Below, piece after piece: positions 1 to 12,860 of a stretch of DNA of 64,000 nucleotides. A program made the position numbers and the translations under genes. Each line of letters begins with the position of its first letter. Position 1 is the stretch's first letter. This DNA is from Neckera pumila (Eukaryota; Streptophyta; Bryopsida; Hypnales; Neckeraceae). Location of the stretch: assembly GCA_963969595.1 (NCBI GenBank), contig OZ018415.1, positions 1,736,001 to 1,800,000 of the forward strand, in the 5' to 3' direction. The notes below the pieces were generated by a model. It worked only from the letters and a program-made list of their open reading frames with translations, did not search any database and was not told where the DNA came from.

Positions 1-1
1 T

Positions 2-810
2 TGTGAGTGTTACAAAGTGGAAAAGTATTTATATGATGCGATGGTGTTTGACCTACTCGGACGAATGGAGGACTGCTATGAATTTTGGGAAGGCAAAAGG
101 GAAGCCTCTTTTGGAGTTTTTCAAAATGTTGTCTCAGGGAAAGAGCCCAAAGAGACTCTCTTGTGTCTTCTTACGCTTCTTCAGAATTCAAACAAGTTTG
201 AGGTGCGCATGCGTTCTTCTTCACAAGATCTCACTTCTGCAAATAGGAACAATTTAGGGTTAGACTTTCAGGATTATGGACCATTACCTTAGTAAATGTG
301 CATGTATATTGTGTATTGAAGGTTGAGTTCATTGTGCAGACTATTGAGAAATGGACAAAGGAGTACATTACCTTGTGCCATTATTTGAACATTACCTAAA
401 CATCACCTTAAACATAGGCAATTAAATGCTGACCAAGGCGGTTAAAAGTAAAGATTTTAATTCTTATGTTGACTTAGATATGAGAGCTCTAGTGTGAGTT
501 TAGGGGGGTGTACTTGATACTTTATTTTGATGGTTGTCTCCGGTGTGTGTTCAATGATGATGTGAGCAAAACATAAATCTATCTCTTTGTCTGTAAGTAC
601 CAACAATTGTTGGAAACAGACCTATATTGTTTTATGTAATTAAAATGTTGCGCAGATGGTTTCAATGTATGATGAAGCTCTTATCTACAAAGTTTTTGGA
701 TGTCGCTGTTTCTGCAGACCAAACTAGCAGACGCACAGGAGCAATTTTAAGCGTGCTTTTGAGAAGAAAAAAAGAAGAAGATAAACGCTTTGGAGATTGC
801 AAGTGTTTTA
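2..810 (+). CDS. Unrecognised gene, two exon-like segments (partial at the window edge)
   Basis: I do not recognise this protein. From base 2 an open frame runs without a stop (EKYLYDAMVFDLLGRMEDCY and on to LQNSNKFE) up to a possible donor, gag|gtgcgc, after base 202. It looks like a helical, ARM/HEAT-like stretch with normal codon use. A second open segment starts after a good acceptor (gcgcag, exon from about 656) and reads LLSTKFLDVAVSADQTSRR then LLRRKKEEDKRFGDC. The phase between the two cannot be proved. The upstream part lies outside the window. Exon-like segments further down the + strand (5.7-9.8 kb) may belong to the same gene. It could also be a decayed copy. No function is proposed. 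Confidence 0.35.
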
Positions 811-859
811 GTTTGAAATGTTGTGTTATATGTAGATGTTTCACCATGTCTTGTTAAAG

Positions 860-2590
860 TTGTGCAATAATAGCTTGCATATTGACTATGACTTTCATAT
901 AGTTTGATTAGAAATTTTACCAAAAGATTACTGCAAATAAAAAAAGAAAGAATTATTTAATAGACCTGGACACTTTTTCATTCTAGAGTATGATTGATTC
1001 ATTTATTGGACATTCAGGGCTCCCAAGAAGTGGTGAATATTGACAAAATTCCAACTTATATTAGACAATGAACTCTAAAAAGTTCTACTTGAAGGAACTT
1101 AGTGATCAGAGGTGGTTTTCTCTTGTTGGTGTTGATCAATCTTGCAAACATTGGGTTGCATCTCTCGTCATGGTTCTTCTATCGTGAAGCTTATACTTTT
1201 GTATGAATCCAATGTGTCTTTTCAAATTCCGCTAGTACGAAACGCAAAATGATTATTTCCTGCAATAGGTTTGATTCAAAAACAAGGAATTCGTCCACAA
1301 ATATACATTTAGTGAGCTGCCTTGGCATGGCTAGCTTCATCATGAGGTAACACTTGAGCTCGCTGTGAGCTTCAATTCGTCACTTGGGACTCATAGTGTT
1401 TTTTTTACCTAATGGTGGAATTTAAGTTATAAAAAGATACAAAAAGACCAAAAAAAAGTGAAAGACCAAACTAGAGTTGTTACATACCTATGTTGCATTT
1501 GGTCAATAATAGGATTTTTCTCCTAATAGATTCCTAAATCCCGCTTGTAAATAGGTTAAAAACAAGAAAATAGCGGGAATAAAAAGGTTTGAGGGGTTTT
1601 ACCCAAAAAAGCCTAAAATGCCGTGCACGTGACTCTACCGGGCTAAAAGTGGTTCGAGAGAAGTCTAGATGAGTCCTTAAATAGATTTCAGTTTTTCCAT
1701 CCCACCAATGAAATAATAGAAACTCCAAATGTTAGTTTACAGGAATTACATTCTCAAAATGGGCCAGCAAAGGAATCTGTGACCACCGGATTGTGCTCTT
1801 GGTTTGGAAACATGCTAGGAGGTCAAAAGCAAAATCTATTCATCAAGATTTCCTCGCATGTGGAAGATTTCTTGACTGCCGGTTATTTTAAAAGAGATAA
1901 AATTTCGATCCGTGTGCGGGATGAAGAATTATGAACTTGCACATCTCTTGGAATAATCCATGAGAGGTTCCCTAAGAAGTTTCAAAATTTTCTGACTTAG
2001 GAAAATACCCCTTCCGGACAGTCAACCACTTAAATCGACAATGGAAAATTCATGGAAATTCCCCAGGTTGCGGTAAAATCTCACAAAATACTAGAATAGC
2101 TTCTTTTATGTTAATAATGCGCTCCAACAAGTTTCACGGCATTCCGATAGTGGAAGGTGGCCCAATAAGCAACATTCCTCTAAATTAATCATGTGGCGAG
2201 ATTTGCATGAAGTTGACCGGCGTCCTGGGAGCGTACAAAATCAAAATCAAATCAGCAAGGGATCTTTTCTTACTCCTTCAAACATTCTTGACAACCCTAG
2301 CTAGTTACTTTAGTTAGAAAAGGCCAAATCCAAAATCAAGATTTTTATCCTTTATTGGCCTCAGTTAGCGCTAATGTAAGAGAGGTTCTAGACATTGGAA
2401 TAGGGGGTACAAAGACACTTGAACTAAGAATGGCCTTTTGAAGCCATTGGCGCATTCTGTTGGAAGTCCCAAGGCAAACTCCAAAAGATACAACGTTGGA
2501 CCAGCGTAAAACCCAAATGCTGTGAAAATCTTAAAGATAAAGATGAAAATCTAAGTTGATAAGGTTACTAAGGTTACTTGAGGAAGGTGT
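860..2590. other. Intergenic or intronic DNA, no gene seen
   Basis: No convincing open frame, RNA gene or repeat boundary is visible. The short minus-strand frame at 1534-1728 has no recognisable content. If the segments at 1-810 and 5.7-9.8 kb are one gene, this would be part of a long intron. Confidence 0.5.
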
Positions 2591-2594
2591 GCAC

Positions 2595-3450
2595 CTTAGA
2601 AAACCTATAAAAGGGTGCTCATTTTCCTCTCACACCACCCCCACTCTTGTTTTTGGTCCGTGGGTCCAACTTATATTGGGTTTTTTGGTGTTTTTGCCAA
2701 AGGAACTTTCATGGTGTTTTTTAGCACTTTGTGCTCCGTTGTTGTTTAAATTTCAGCTCTTGAAGGTCTTGGGGGTCCTTCTATCTTGTGTATGTGGTTT
2801 TTGTGAGTCATTTGGCTTTGTTTGGAATTGTTTTGATCACTAACGTGTGAGTTGAAGAGTTGTTTTTATTACAATATTAACTTGGGCTTGAGAGTTCCTT
2901 GAGTGTTGTACTAATCCCAAAGTTACCCCCCACCGTACTTTGGCGATGCCGCTTTGGGGGGCCTTTAGTGTTTGAGTTGTTATTACTAACCCACATGTCT
3001 TGTACTAACGTCCGCAATCTTATTCCCCCGAGTCAGGGTCTTTTGAGCTTTCTTTTAAGAATCTTTCAGTGTATGTCTTCTCCCTTGGGACAGCGGAGCT
3101 TTGACCCCCCCCACATGGTTGTTTTCTAAAAACTAGGATTTCCTTTCTTTGAAGTTATCCCTCAGTGTGTGGCCCCCCTCCGAGACGGCAGAGCTTTGAA
3201 CCACCTGGAGTTGTCAGATCCTAAAGTTTTAGGTTCCCTCTTTGAAGTTGCCTCTAGGTGTGTGGCCCACCTTTCTTAGACGGCAAAGCTTTGACTTCCA
3301 GTTCTCTTTAGTCCTAGAGTGCGTGTTAAAAACCTACCATACGACAAAGCTTTGGACCCACGAGTAAGAGAAATCCTAGAGTTGGTGGTAAACCCAACTC
3401 GATGGCAAAGCCTTGAACCCCTCGGTTGATTTTCTCCAAAGTAGTTTCCA
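2595..3450 (+). repeat. Possible LTR-type promoter and leader with degenerate direct repeats
   Basis: A strong TATA-like box, CCTATAAAAGGG, lies near 2605. It is followed by a pyrimidine-rich leader and then by five degenerate copies of a motif around GACGGCAAAGCTTTGA, centred near 3098, 3195, 3288, 3350 and 3410. Spacing falls from about 95 to about 60 bases. Copies are also linked by similar GTGTGTGGCCCNCCT segments. TATA box, leader and short repeats suggest the R/U5 side of a retrotransposon LTR. However, no primer-binding site, paired LTR or gag/pol frame was found, so this assignment is inference. Confidence 0.35.
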
Positions 3451-3599
3451 AGACAAGCTTGGAAACCTTCAAAGTTTAGCCTTCAAGAAATAGAGTCCCT
3501 AGCGGGAAGCCTCCCCAGTTGAAGATGCGAGTCTAGAGTTTTATGTCTCAATAGAATTGTTACATCTATTTCTGCATTAATCGCAGGATACAAAGAAAA

Positions 3600-5700
3600 C
3601 CCACCGGATGACCTAGCTTAGCTAGGGCCAGCAGACACTAGTCTACAGCAGCCATGCCGATGGAGCCAGCAGCAGTCGGGCAACTCTAGCCAACCAAAGA
3701 TCCAGCCAACCATGTCGGGTACCGTAGCCAAGCCGACCCTAGCTCGCAGCCAGGCCATGGGCCAAAAAATTCCGTTTTTTTTCCTTTTTGTTTAATCCTA
3801 GAAAGGGAAAAAAAAAGAGCTAATTAGGAAAGGGGGAGGCTAAAGTAGAAATTAGGATAGTTAGGTTAGGAGTTGGCTTGTAGAAGTAGGGAATTATCAA
3901 AGTAGAAGTAGAGGTAAGACATTGTAGGGACATAAGAGGGGAAGACTAGGTTGGGAAGAAGAACTTGTGTTGAAGTAAAAAATTAATCTGTAAGCTCACA
4001 CAATCACTCCACGTTCAGCTCACACAAGCTCTCCACAAACCACAAAAACTAGGATCTTGAAAATTACAACTAAAGAAGAAGATGAAGTAAGAGAGAAAAT
4101 TAATAGTAATCAGATTAAAGAAAATCCCCCCAACCATTGGTGTCCATTGAAAGTGTAAGTGTAAAAATAAAAAAGAACGTGCCAACAAGGTGTAAGAGAA
4201 TTAGGAATAAAGTTGTCATGTAAAAGAGATGGGAGCAAAAATCATGGTGTACAAGCATAGTGAAGAAAGAAGAACAAAAAAAAAAAAAAGGAAGACAAGG
4301 GCAACAAAAATCTACCATTTCTATTCAAATCTTTCCCAACCAAAGGAATGCTTGCACCTTGCACCACCAACCAATGGTGGAGGAGGGGAACCTTGACAAC
4401 GTCATCCATGACCTACAATACAAGGTGGGCCGCTAAAATCCTACTTTTCCTTGTCAAATCCCCCCTAATTAGCATAATTAGAAAGAGGCCGAGAGCTAGA
4501 GTAGTCTAGACTACAAGTCAGGTCAGGTTTTTGTGAAAAAATAGAAACTAGAGGTCTAGGTGTTTCTGAAAAGATAAAGTACGTCCATTTCCAAGTTAAA
4601 ACGAGAAAGTTACAAGCGGATGAAGTTTGACCTAAGAATTGGCTAAACTCACCCAAAATTCATCGAAGAGGATAAAAATCTATTATCTAAGAAATAGAAT
4701 TAAATAAGAAAGGAAAAGTGAAAATAAAAGTTATCAGCCAACTTTCATCCATCAGAAAATTAGGTTAGTAAAAGTCAATTCCAAAGTAGGGTAATAAATT
4801 AGGGAGGGTAAAAATAACCTTGTAAAAACAGGAGCGTAAAATAAAAAAAAACTAGTAAAAAACCAACGAATTCTTATCGATGGGATAAATCATAATTAAC
4901 CGGATAAACTAGGTTAACTTTATCCAGTAAAAAACTTAGAGTCATAAATAATTAGGGTGACTTAATTTAGACCCAGAATAAAAATATCAAGCGAAATTGA
5001 AAGCAAAAGCCAATAGGAAACCATAGATGAAGTTTGATGAACCGAGTAGCAATCAAACTTCATCCATATACAACTTTTGCTACGAATGTCCAATTCTAGT
5101 GAATTTTAGGTTTTTGGAAATGGCGTGAAATCCTCTATCACTTAAAAATACTAAAATCAGACTATACATTAGGGAAATCCAGGACCCTTGCGGTTCCAAT
5201 AGCTAAGATACCTTAGTTGTAGGCAGTCGTAGGCTAAGATGGTTGAGGCCTTTTTGCAAGGGGATTAGATGTTTAGCGGTTAGAAAAGATCCATTGCTTA
5301 GAAGGCACAATGGACCAACGTTTAGGCACCCACTTAAGATAGGATTTTGTGATTAAAAATAGAACCTGGTTGTGTACGATTATCTACCAAAGGTGGATAA
5401 ATAAGCGCCCACACTTGTACATCCGTGATTGATAAGCTTCACCTTTGGTTTGATTATGCTATTATTCTTAGAACGCATTTTATGAAGAAAAATATGAGTG
5501 AGTTTCTAATTCCTTGAAGTTGAGCTTGTTCTGTTGGTCTCTGAGTCATTGTAACATATTATAACATTTCACTTGCATGCAGTGGTTTTCATTGGCACTG
5601 CTTCACTACAGAGTGTGTGTGGTGGTCAATCCAGCGTAACTAGATTGTCTAAAAAAGAAAGCTTCTAAAACTTGAAAATTCTTGAACAAAAATGCTGAAG
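3600..5700. other. Repeat-derived intergenic DNA without a readable gene
   Basis: A CAGC-rich stretch (3630-3760) is followed by A/G-rich sequence. A short hairpin with arms like GATGAAGTTTGAT sits near 5027-5065. No coding frame of note is present. It may be the internal part of the same decayed retroelement as the TATA-containing region upstream. Confidence 0.4.
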
Positions 5701-5713
5701 AATATGCTAATAT

Positions 5714-8700
5714 TTGAAGTTAAATAAAGAATTTATGGACATACTCTATAGTGTTATGGAGAAGCTTCCTGAAAAATCTTGGAACCAACAATCAATGAAT
5801 GAAAAGGAGTCTAAATTCTTGTCGTGTCCAATCTTGATCTCAAGTTATGTTTGCAAAGGTAGGTGTGCACATTTTAGTACATTCATTTCCTCTAATCCAA
5901 ACCTTGGTTGGCATGTTCGCATGTGAACTCATTTGACAGTGATTGCATGCTTGAAATTGAATTAAAGTGCTTCACAAAGTGAGCTAGTTCTTCAATTTTT
6001 AGTGCTCCAATTCATTTCTATTTCATGGTTGTACATTGCAATTGGTGTAAGCTGTATACTAGTCTACATTGTTATTAATGCTTGTGATATGTTGCTAGTG
6101 AAGAGTGTGCACTCTTATTACCAATGCCTCTTGTAACATCTGGTAATGTTGGAACCTATATGAGCTTGATCTTATATTCAAAGATAATTGTTCAAATTTG
6201 CAAATCAGTTGTTTCATCAGTTGGCTTAGTTGTAGCGAGTGCTTTGTTTGTAGAGGGAATATATGCAGGGTTCCTCTATCTAGAACATCTTCTCCTAGAA
6301 GACACGCACTGACTTTAGCAATGAGCGAAGAACATGACATTACAGATATGCAAGGTACTTTGAGGATGCCTTTTCTCATTTCCAAATCCAGCACAATGCA
6401 TGTGGTCCCTGTTCACGTGTATACATATCCTTCACTTTGAGCAGAACATTTCCTTGCCGTATCTGAATCTTCTCCACTTCCCAACAATGGACAAAGTCAG
6501 TGGAGAGTGGTGGAAACCTATCCTCACCGCCATTTGTGATTGGACTGACGACAAGGTATCACTTGCTGTTTAGCCATGTGTTTCAGCTAATATGAAATGG
6601 ATGATAATGTCAGTCACCAAGTTCGGTCGCTTGTAAATTCTGTCAAGGTTGTCTTGTCAGACAAAAATTATGGATTTTGGCGTCTGATAGACGTCTGATG
6701 TTGCATATTATATGACAATTTGTCTGTCTGACCATGTCTAATAAGACCCTCTATATAGTTGACTGCTCATAGAAATCTCATTTCGAGTATGATTCAAAAT
6801 TCAAAATGTAATAAGTGTCAATTGAGACACTTTAATAAAATGGAACTTCAATATGTTAAGATTTATAAAGAGATAATTCTTTAATTAAAAGTTATTTGAA
6901 AGTCAAATTTAAAGTTGACTTTATTAGACAGACGGGGGGGCTATTTACTCTACCGGACGTCAAACAAATTTTATCTGTCATATTGTCCGTCTGTCAAGGA
7001 AGAGAACCTTGGATTCTGTGTCTAAAAAAGAAGAGGCACTACAAGAAAAGACACCCCGAATCAACAATGTTAAGGTGGTTCGAACATCTTGATTTGGCAA
7101 ATTTCAACACAATTGTGTTGATTTGGTCGTTTTCAGTTGTTTTGGACATCTTGATTAGGGAAGACATTCTAGTATTGAGGGTAGTAATAGGATTGTCTAA
7201 GACCTATCTGTAGTAGATGCCATGGACCGTCTCACCGTTCCATCTTAGATTTGTATAAGGTCATAGTAGGGCATCCATGTAAGCAGAAGATATTCTGAAA
7301 AAGCAGTATTTAGATGGGTTTTGTTCTTAATATTTTGATCACCTAGTTGTGTGAGATGTTGTGGGTATAGGTAAGGAAGGTGCATCCAAAGAGCTCCATA
7401 TGTAATTTTTGCCCAAGTGTACATCTGCTCTTCATTAGGAACCTAAATTTGTGCGTGTTGTAGGTAATTTCCCTGCCATAAAGTAAACTACTATAAAAAA
7501 TTTCGTGAGGCAGGTTTGAATTCTATTGTGTTCCAATGCTAATAATGAGTACATGTTTTGAAGTCCCTACAAACCTCTACAGCCAGTAAAGCATTCATAT
7601 TGTTTAGATTATTCATCGTATCTTCTAAAGGTAAAACATACTCAAACAGCTATTGCGTGGTAGTTCACTAAATTATCAATGTGGATTTTCTCCACATTTA
7701 TTGAGAGCAAACCTCTTTTGTGTTCACAAAACCATATTTTCAACAAACTCGAAAGGTTTTCAACAAATGCCAGAATATATTAACTGCGTTATGTGGTTGG
7801 CTGTTACTGACAAAGGATTGATGAAGTTGCAAAAGAAGCTTGTCTCTCAACCCAATACGTTTGTATCCATTTCTAAAGTTTGCCACACCGATTTGCTCCT
7901 ATAATGGAGGTGTTCTTCTAATAGAACTCTGTAAGTAATCTCAAGGATTTCAGTACACAATGCTCATCTTCTAACGTTTAGAATTGAATGGTTGAAATTA
8001 GGCTCCATTACGTGCTTTACTTTGATTCAGTGAGATGACCTGACTTGCCTTGGGCCTTGCCTTTGATGATAATGTACAGGTGGTTGTGCAGCCTATCCGC
8101 CTTCTTTGTTCATTGCGAACGAGACAATATGTGTATGCGTCAAGAGTATACTCCAAGGATTTGAGTCTAACTTCTTGATGTTGCCTTGAATCTTGAAATT
8201 GTTTTATGAAAGTGACCATCAAATGTTATGAATGTTGTCTAATAGTTTGATGTCATGCATGTGGTGAAGGTAGTTTAACTACCTCTAATATAATAATCAT
8301 GGACGCATGCCTTTGGATCCTTGTTGTTTTGCTTATTTCGTTTGTTTCATCTTTGAGATTGAATCATGTAGAGAAGCTTGAAAGTGTCATTTAATCATTT
8401 TTTGGTTTGTTTTATTTAATTATTTCATTTTAAAGTTTTAATTTATTATATTTTATTTTGAAGAAATTTTTTGTGTTTGCTTGATATTTCTTTTAGAATG
8501 TTTTCTTGACCAAAAAGAAGATGGAATAATTTATTTAGCTTCTGATGTTGAATTTGTTTGTTTTGTAGTAGGCTCTGTTTCCAATACTTTAGGTGGGCGT
8601 ACAATCAAAGGATTAAAATCTTGCCTAAAGACTCTTATTTTTGGGTGGGTTGATTGGTATGATGGCAACAAAGAACTCTTGCTTGGGATCACCCTGATAT

Positions 8701-9850
8701 GCTTTATGCTTTAAGATATGTGATATAGATACTAGAAATATATTCGAACATATGCAATATTTCTGAAGTCTATTTTGTAGCTATTTAAGAATTATTTCTA
8801 AAGTGTATGTAAGATTGGTTTGTATATGGAGGCTGTAAATTTTGATTTATTAGCATGTTCTACTTTTTCATGCAGAAATATATTGACAATGTTGCCGAGC
8901 TTGTTCGAGTGGGGCCTTGTTTGCATCTTGTGGTCAAGTATTACAACTTCAGGTAATTTGTCTAATCTTTGTAATTTTCCTATTTGTTCTTACACTGTTT
9001 GTCAACCTTTCATCATATAAATATGGTATTCTTATGATTCTAGCTACAGATGTAAATCTGACTTTGTATTATATCATGATGGCTTTGGATCAGGAATGTC
9101 GCTGTGCGAATGGAGATGCAATCTATACAAATACAACCACTTACAATTAGTGTACACTAGTAAAGCATTTGCCTTTGTAGGCCTTCAATATAGTTTTTAT
9201 TCCATGATCATGGGGTGAACAATCCAAAGTAGCAGATGAATTTTGCTTTGAATGTGTAGTTTCTCTTACATAGTTTGATTGTTGAATTGGATACATTAGA
9301 GAGAATTCAAGCCTTCTAATGGGCCACAAGTTCTCATGATTTCTCCAAAAGCTTTGCACAGTCCCCAACTGCTGAAATTTCGACACTGCAACAGGTGAGC
9401 AGGGTGACATGGCCAAATTTTGGCCACATCAAAGTTTATTTTTTTTTAAAAAGAAGAAAAAAAAATCTTAAAATGCTAATTTATTTATTTATTTATTTTT
9501 ATTTTTATTTTTTATTTTTATTTTTATTTTTATTTTTTGAAAATATATTTTTCTGATAGCCTATACCACTATTCATAACATGGGGATAGATTAGGGAACA
9601 AGCCTGACACGGCCCTTTTTTGGCCGCAAATCCTTTCTAATGTCTGTGCAGTGTTTGTTCCAAGAGGATCTCGTTCGAGGTTGGCTGTTTCGAAGTCATT
9701 TCCATAATAAATTGCCTTGGTTTCTTAAAGCATTTCCCGCATCTGATTGCACCAAAGGAGGTTATAGTTCATATATAGGTCTTTCAGGATTTGTAGACAA
9801 TAGAAGTGGATTTGTAGAGACACCTCATTTTATGTGTGTATTGTGAATTG
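5714..9850 (+). CDS. Unrecognised multi-exon gene or decayed gene, exon-like segments
   Basis: Several open segments are each flanked by splice-like sites. (1) 5714-5858, MDILYSVMEKLPEKSWNQQS, donor G|GTAGGT. (2) 6099-6142, EECALLLPMPLVTS. (3) About 6256-6354, RTSSPRRHALTLAMSEEHDI. (4) 6443-6555, open in one frame as LPYLNLLHFPTMDKVSGEWW. (5) 8876-8952, KYIDNVAELVRVGPCLHLVV then KYYNFR. (6) From 9094, in phase with segment 5, NVAVRMEMQSIQIQPLTIS. (7) About 9306-9400, NGPQVLMISPKALHSP, ending at CAACAG|GTGAGC. (8) From 9650 a last segment with AATAAA near 9709. Segments 5 and 6 join in phase, but others (for example 3 to 4) do not join cleanly. I therefore cannot tell a live gene from a pseudogene and offer no function. 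Confidence 0.35.
7037..7060 (+). mobile_element. CACTA-type transposon terminus
   Basis: The sequence CACTACAAGAAAAGACACCC matches the classic start of plant CACTA (En/Spm) inverted repeats. The matching inverted end (TTTTCTTGTAGTG) was not found downstream in the window. Only one end of a truncated or very divergent element can be supported. Confidence 0.5.
9480..9538. repeat. TTTATTTTTA-type low-complexity tract
   Basis: About 60 bases of T-runs separated by single A residues. Simple sequence, no further role visible. Confidence 0.85.
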
Positions 9851-10389
9851 CACTTATTTTAATAAAAGTTGTTGTAGAAAGGTATTGTATTCATCCATTC
9901 AGTTGCTCATTTTCCACCATTGATTGTATCATGCATAATGTCATCCATTGTAGACTTTCATCCATTTATTCATTTTTATCCAAATAGATAATGACTTTTG
10001 AACAATTATTAAATGGCATTCATCCCAAAAGGTCTAAATTTCATCCAAATGGTCTTTTGTAGACAACATTTAGCCCCAGCTGATTAGAGTCTTTGCCATA
10101 GCTAAGAAGGTGAGTTTAGCCTCCGCTATTGTGTACATTCTTTGCTCTAGCTAGCAAGGACATAAAGTCTCTGCTAGAGGAATAAAACTAGGGCTACATC
10201 ATTTAGTCCACCCCATTTTTGAATTAGTGCTACAAGGGGCTAGAATATGGGCTAAAACATCCCCGCGTAGCTCCAGCTGTCTGATTCAAAGTTCCCAGCG
10301 ATGTCTTCTGCCATGACGTCCTCCCGCAAGCCTTCTAACAACAAAACATCCAGCAATCACTCAACGTCGGAGTGGGTTTGCCTCTGTAG

Positions 10390-11245
10390 CATGTTATGCA
10401 GAGTAGTACATGCAACAACAACACTGGGAATGAAAGTAACATGAAGCTCAAACTTGACGAGCAGCTCACAAAAAGTTTGTTTCAGGAGTCCAAATGCGTT
10501 CTCAATGATGCAACAACCTCTCCGCTACTTCTTATTGAAAAGCACATCAGCACTGGGAGATTTGCATGGTCACAATGTGTCACCAGCAACCACAGAAGCA
10601 AAGGGTAGCCAGCGTCTCTGAGCAAGTAAGGCAAAAATCTATGAAAACATACATTGCAATCCCACAGCTGGTTCTGCGTAGCCTTATGATAGAGAGAGGA
10701 CCTCTATAGCATTGGTGAGTCATTCGTAAATCCCGGCAACCCAACAAACAAATCCAGAAACCTTTTATGTAACTGCCAAACTTCAAGCAATGATAATTTG
10801 CTGGACTAAATTGGGGTTTAGAAATACCAATGTGTGTACCATCAATGGAGCCAACCACTCTTGGGAGCCCACATAGCCGCTGGAACGTTGCTTGCATTTC
10901 AACCAAATTCTCATTGCAAGGCCATGAGATTTTCGAGTGCAATACATCATTAATTGCATGAACAAAGTCTCACAAGAGCATGGATACAGAACTTCAACCA
11001 ACTGCAAACAGCTCACTGCAAATCAACAAACTCGCACCATGAGTTAATTTGAAAAGAGTATATGCAACTTTCACAACAACGGGGATCGCCAATCGATATC
11101 TAGTGTCCATCTTTTGGATGTTGTGCCACAAGATGTCAGTCAGGGAGAAGATTGCAGCCTTAGTGAGGCGGAACATTTCACCCATCTGTCATCATCATAT
11201 TGGTCAAGCAGAGACCGCGAAAACCATGTTGTGGATCTGGGCTTG
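10390..11245 (-). pseudogene. PIF/Harbinger (HARBI1-like) transposase pseudogene
   Basis: Fragments of a Harbinger DDE transposase lie in order on the minus strand but in different frames. An N-terminal part reads WFSRSLLDQYDDDRW, then FRLTKAAIFSLTDILW, DTRYRLAIPVVVKVAYTLFK and HGASLLICSELFAVG (11245-10994). Next comes VVGSIDGTHIGISKPQFSP with the first catalytic Asp (about 10840). In another frame GLPGFTNDSPML carries the second Asp (about 10715). After DAGYPLLLWLL, IIENAFGLLKQTF carries the third acidic residue (about 10490). All three acidic positions can be recognised, but at least two frameshifts and an in-frame stop just before the last motif make the gene inactive. Such enzymes cut and paste DNA, usually at 3-bp TTA/TAA sites, with help from a Myb-like partner. 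No partner gene or clear element ends were identified. Confidence 0.85.
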
Positions 11246-11249
11246 ACCC

Positions 11250-12850
11250 AAAAGCGCAAATCTCCATCAAGGAAGCAGGCCGTTTTCCCAAGTTGGAACG
11301 AGAACAATGCCGCCGTGGTTACAGTGTCAGCTTCCATATTAGAGGTTTGAACGAAGTGATAATGCAAGGATGTCACAGCAACTTTCAGCATCAATGTCAT
11401 CTTCAGCTCATTGTTGCAAAGCCCACTGCGAACAGAGCAAGAAGAGGAGAACTGTAGAGGCCACTGACAAGAAGGCAGCCAAATCTTCAAGCCAATCCAT
11501 GGTGCCTAGGCAATGGCACAGCAAACAGATTCAAATCATTGAACCACTTGACTTGGACAGACTTGACGAGCCGAACTCTGGGGACAAAGTGATGGTAGTA
11601 CCTCAAGCAAAGTTCAACAGCATGGGCAAAACAAAAACAAAAAACGGAACTCTTCCAACTCTTCATCATGAAATTCATGAGAATTTGAGAAAGAAGGAGA
11701 AGAGGTCGTTCATTCCCTAGAAGTAGTAAACCACATCTTCCGTTGAAAATTTGTGTATGTGGCGGTGCCACAATCCTAGCATATAGCCCAACTAAAGTAT
11801 CCCAAATCGGAATTCCCTACAGGCTACAACGGACTTAACTACTTTAGCAGCCAAAAATAAAGGAGCAATCATACCTGCCTTTGAAACATTTACTGCCTAC
11901 AAACTTCGTAGTGCAGCTCCACACAAGTCGTCGCCAACGGAATCCTCCCTTGATGTGCACTCCGCTGCCTCACCGTCCGGTGGCCCTCCTCGCTGATTTT
12001 TCTAAACAACAGATGTGCACCTTAACAATTTGTTGTGGCGTTACTGCAACAGAGAAGAGGAAATGTCTACGACACCACAACTACGACAATCGTATAAAGA
12101 CTATAACATTGAACAGACAACGTTCAATTCCAGAAAAACAATAAGAGCATGCAAGAATGGTCTCGCTAAGAGGACAAGCAACTGAAGAACGAAGCCGATG
12201 ATAATGGCAGCGCCCGCCATTGTCCACTCGCACTGTAGCATCACTTGTGTGGTGTAACTGGGCACTCTTACCTGTCCCATGGGATCAGCGGTCACACTCG
12301 GGCAAAAAAAATTTACCCTTCTAGTCTAAACAACTCCATCACAACTTGTCCAAAAACTAACACCATCATTTAAGGTTAGTCACACCTTGCTTCCTTGAAG
12401 GTTGAGAGGACGTGGAGAGGAAAGTGGAGCCAATGAGAGCCCATTCTCCATGAAGAAGGTGTGACACCCCTTCTTGCTTTTTGTGGAGGACGAGACTGAA
12501 GAACTTACTTGGTGTGTCACTTTTCAATAGTTACGACCCGCAAGAGTTGATGAGAAGCCGGCAACGACAACGACGGTGAAATCCCCAGTGAAGGGGTGAG
12601 AATCCTAAAAGCAAGCGTTAGAAAACCTTCACGTAAACTTCTTCATGTCTGTTCTTGTCCTACGGAGGAAGATAACAATCCTTCTCAACCTTCATGGAAA
12701 GGAGCCGGCACAAGCTGCGTTGAGCCAACTGCTAAGCTCCATGTCCCTCTTCTCAACCTTCATGGAATGGGATGAAGGAGCCGTGACTACCCCTATTGCA
12801 AGATGTGGCTCGCGCTAATGACTGCATTTTTGTATCACACTTTTTTTTCG
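11250..12850. other. DNA flanking the Harbinger remnant, no intact gene
   Basis: GC content is higher than in the deserts further along, and many short frames occur on both strands. None is recognisable and they overlap each other. A short duplicated phrase, CTTCTCAACCTTCATGGAA, occurs near 12680 and 12750. This may be the rest of the Harbinger element, including its missing second gene region. Confidence 0.4.
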
Positions 12851-12860
12851 TACCCCTGTT

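Noticed and set aside
5022..5068. Short hairpin GATGAAGTTTGAT
   Set aside because: Arms of about 14 bases in AT-rich DNA, with no precursor-like extension, are too weak for a microRNA call.
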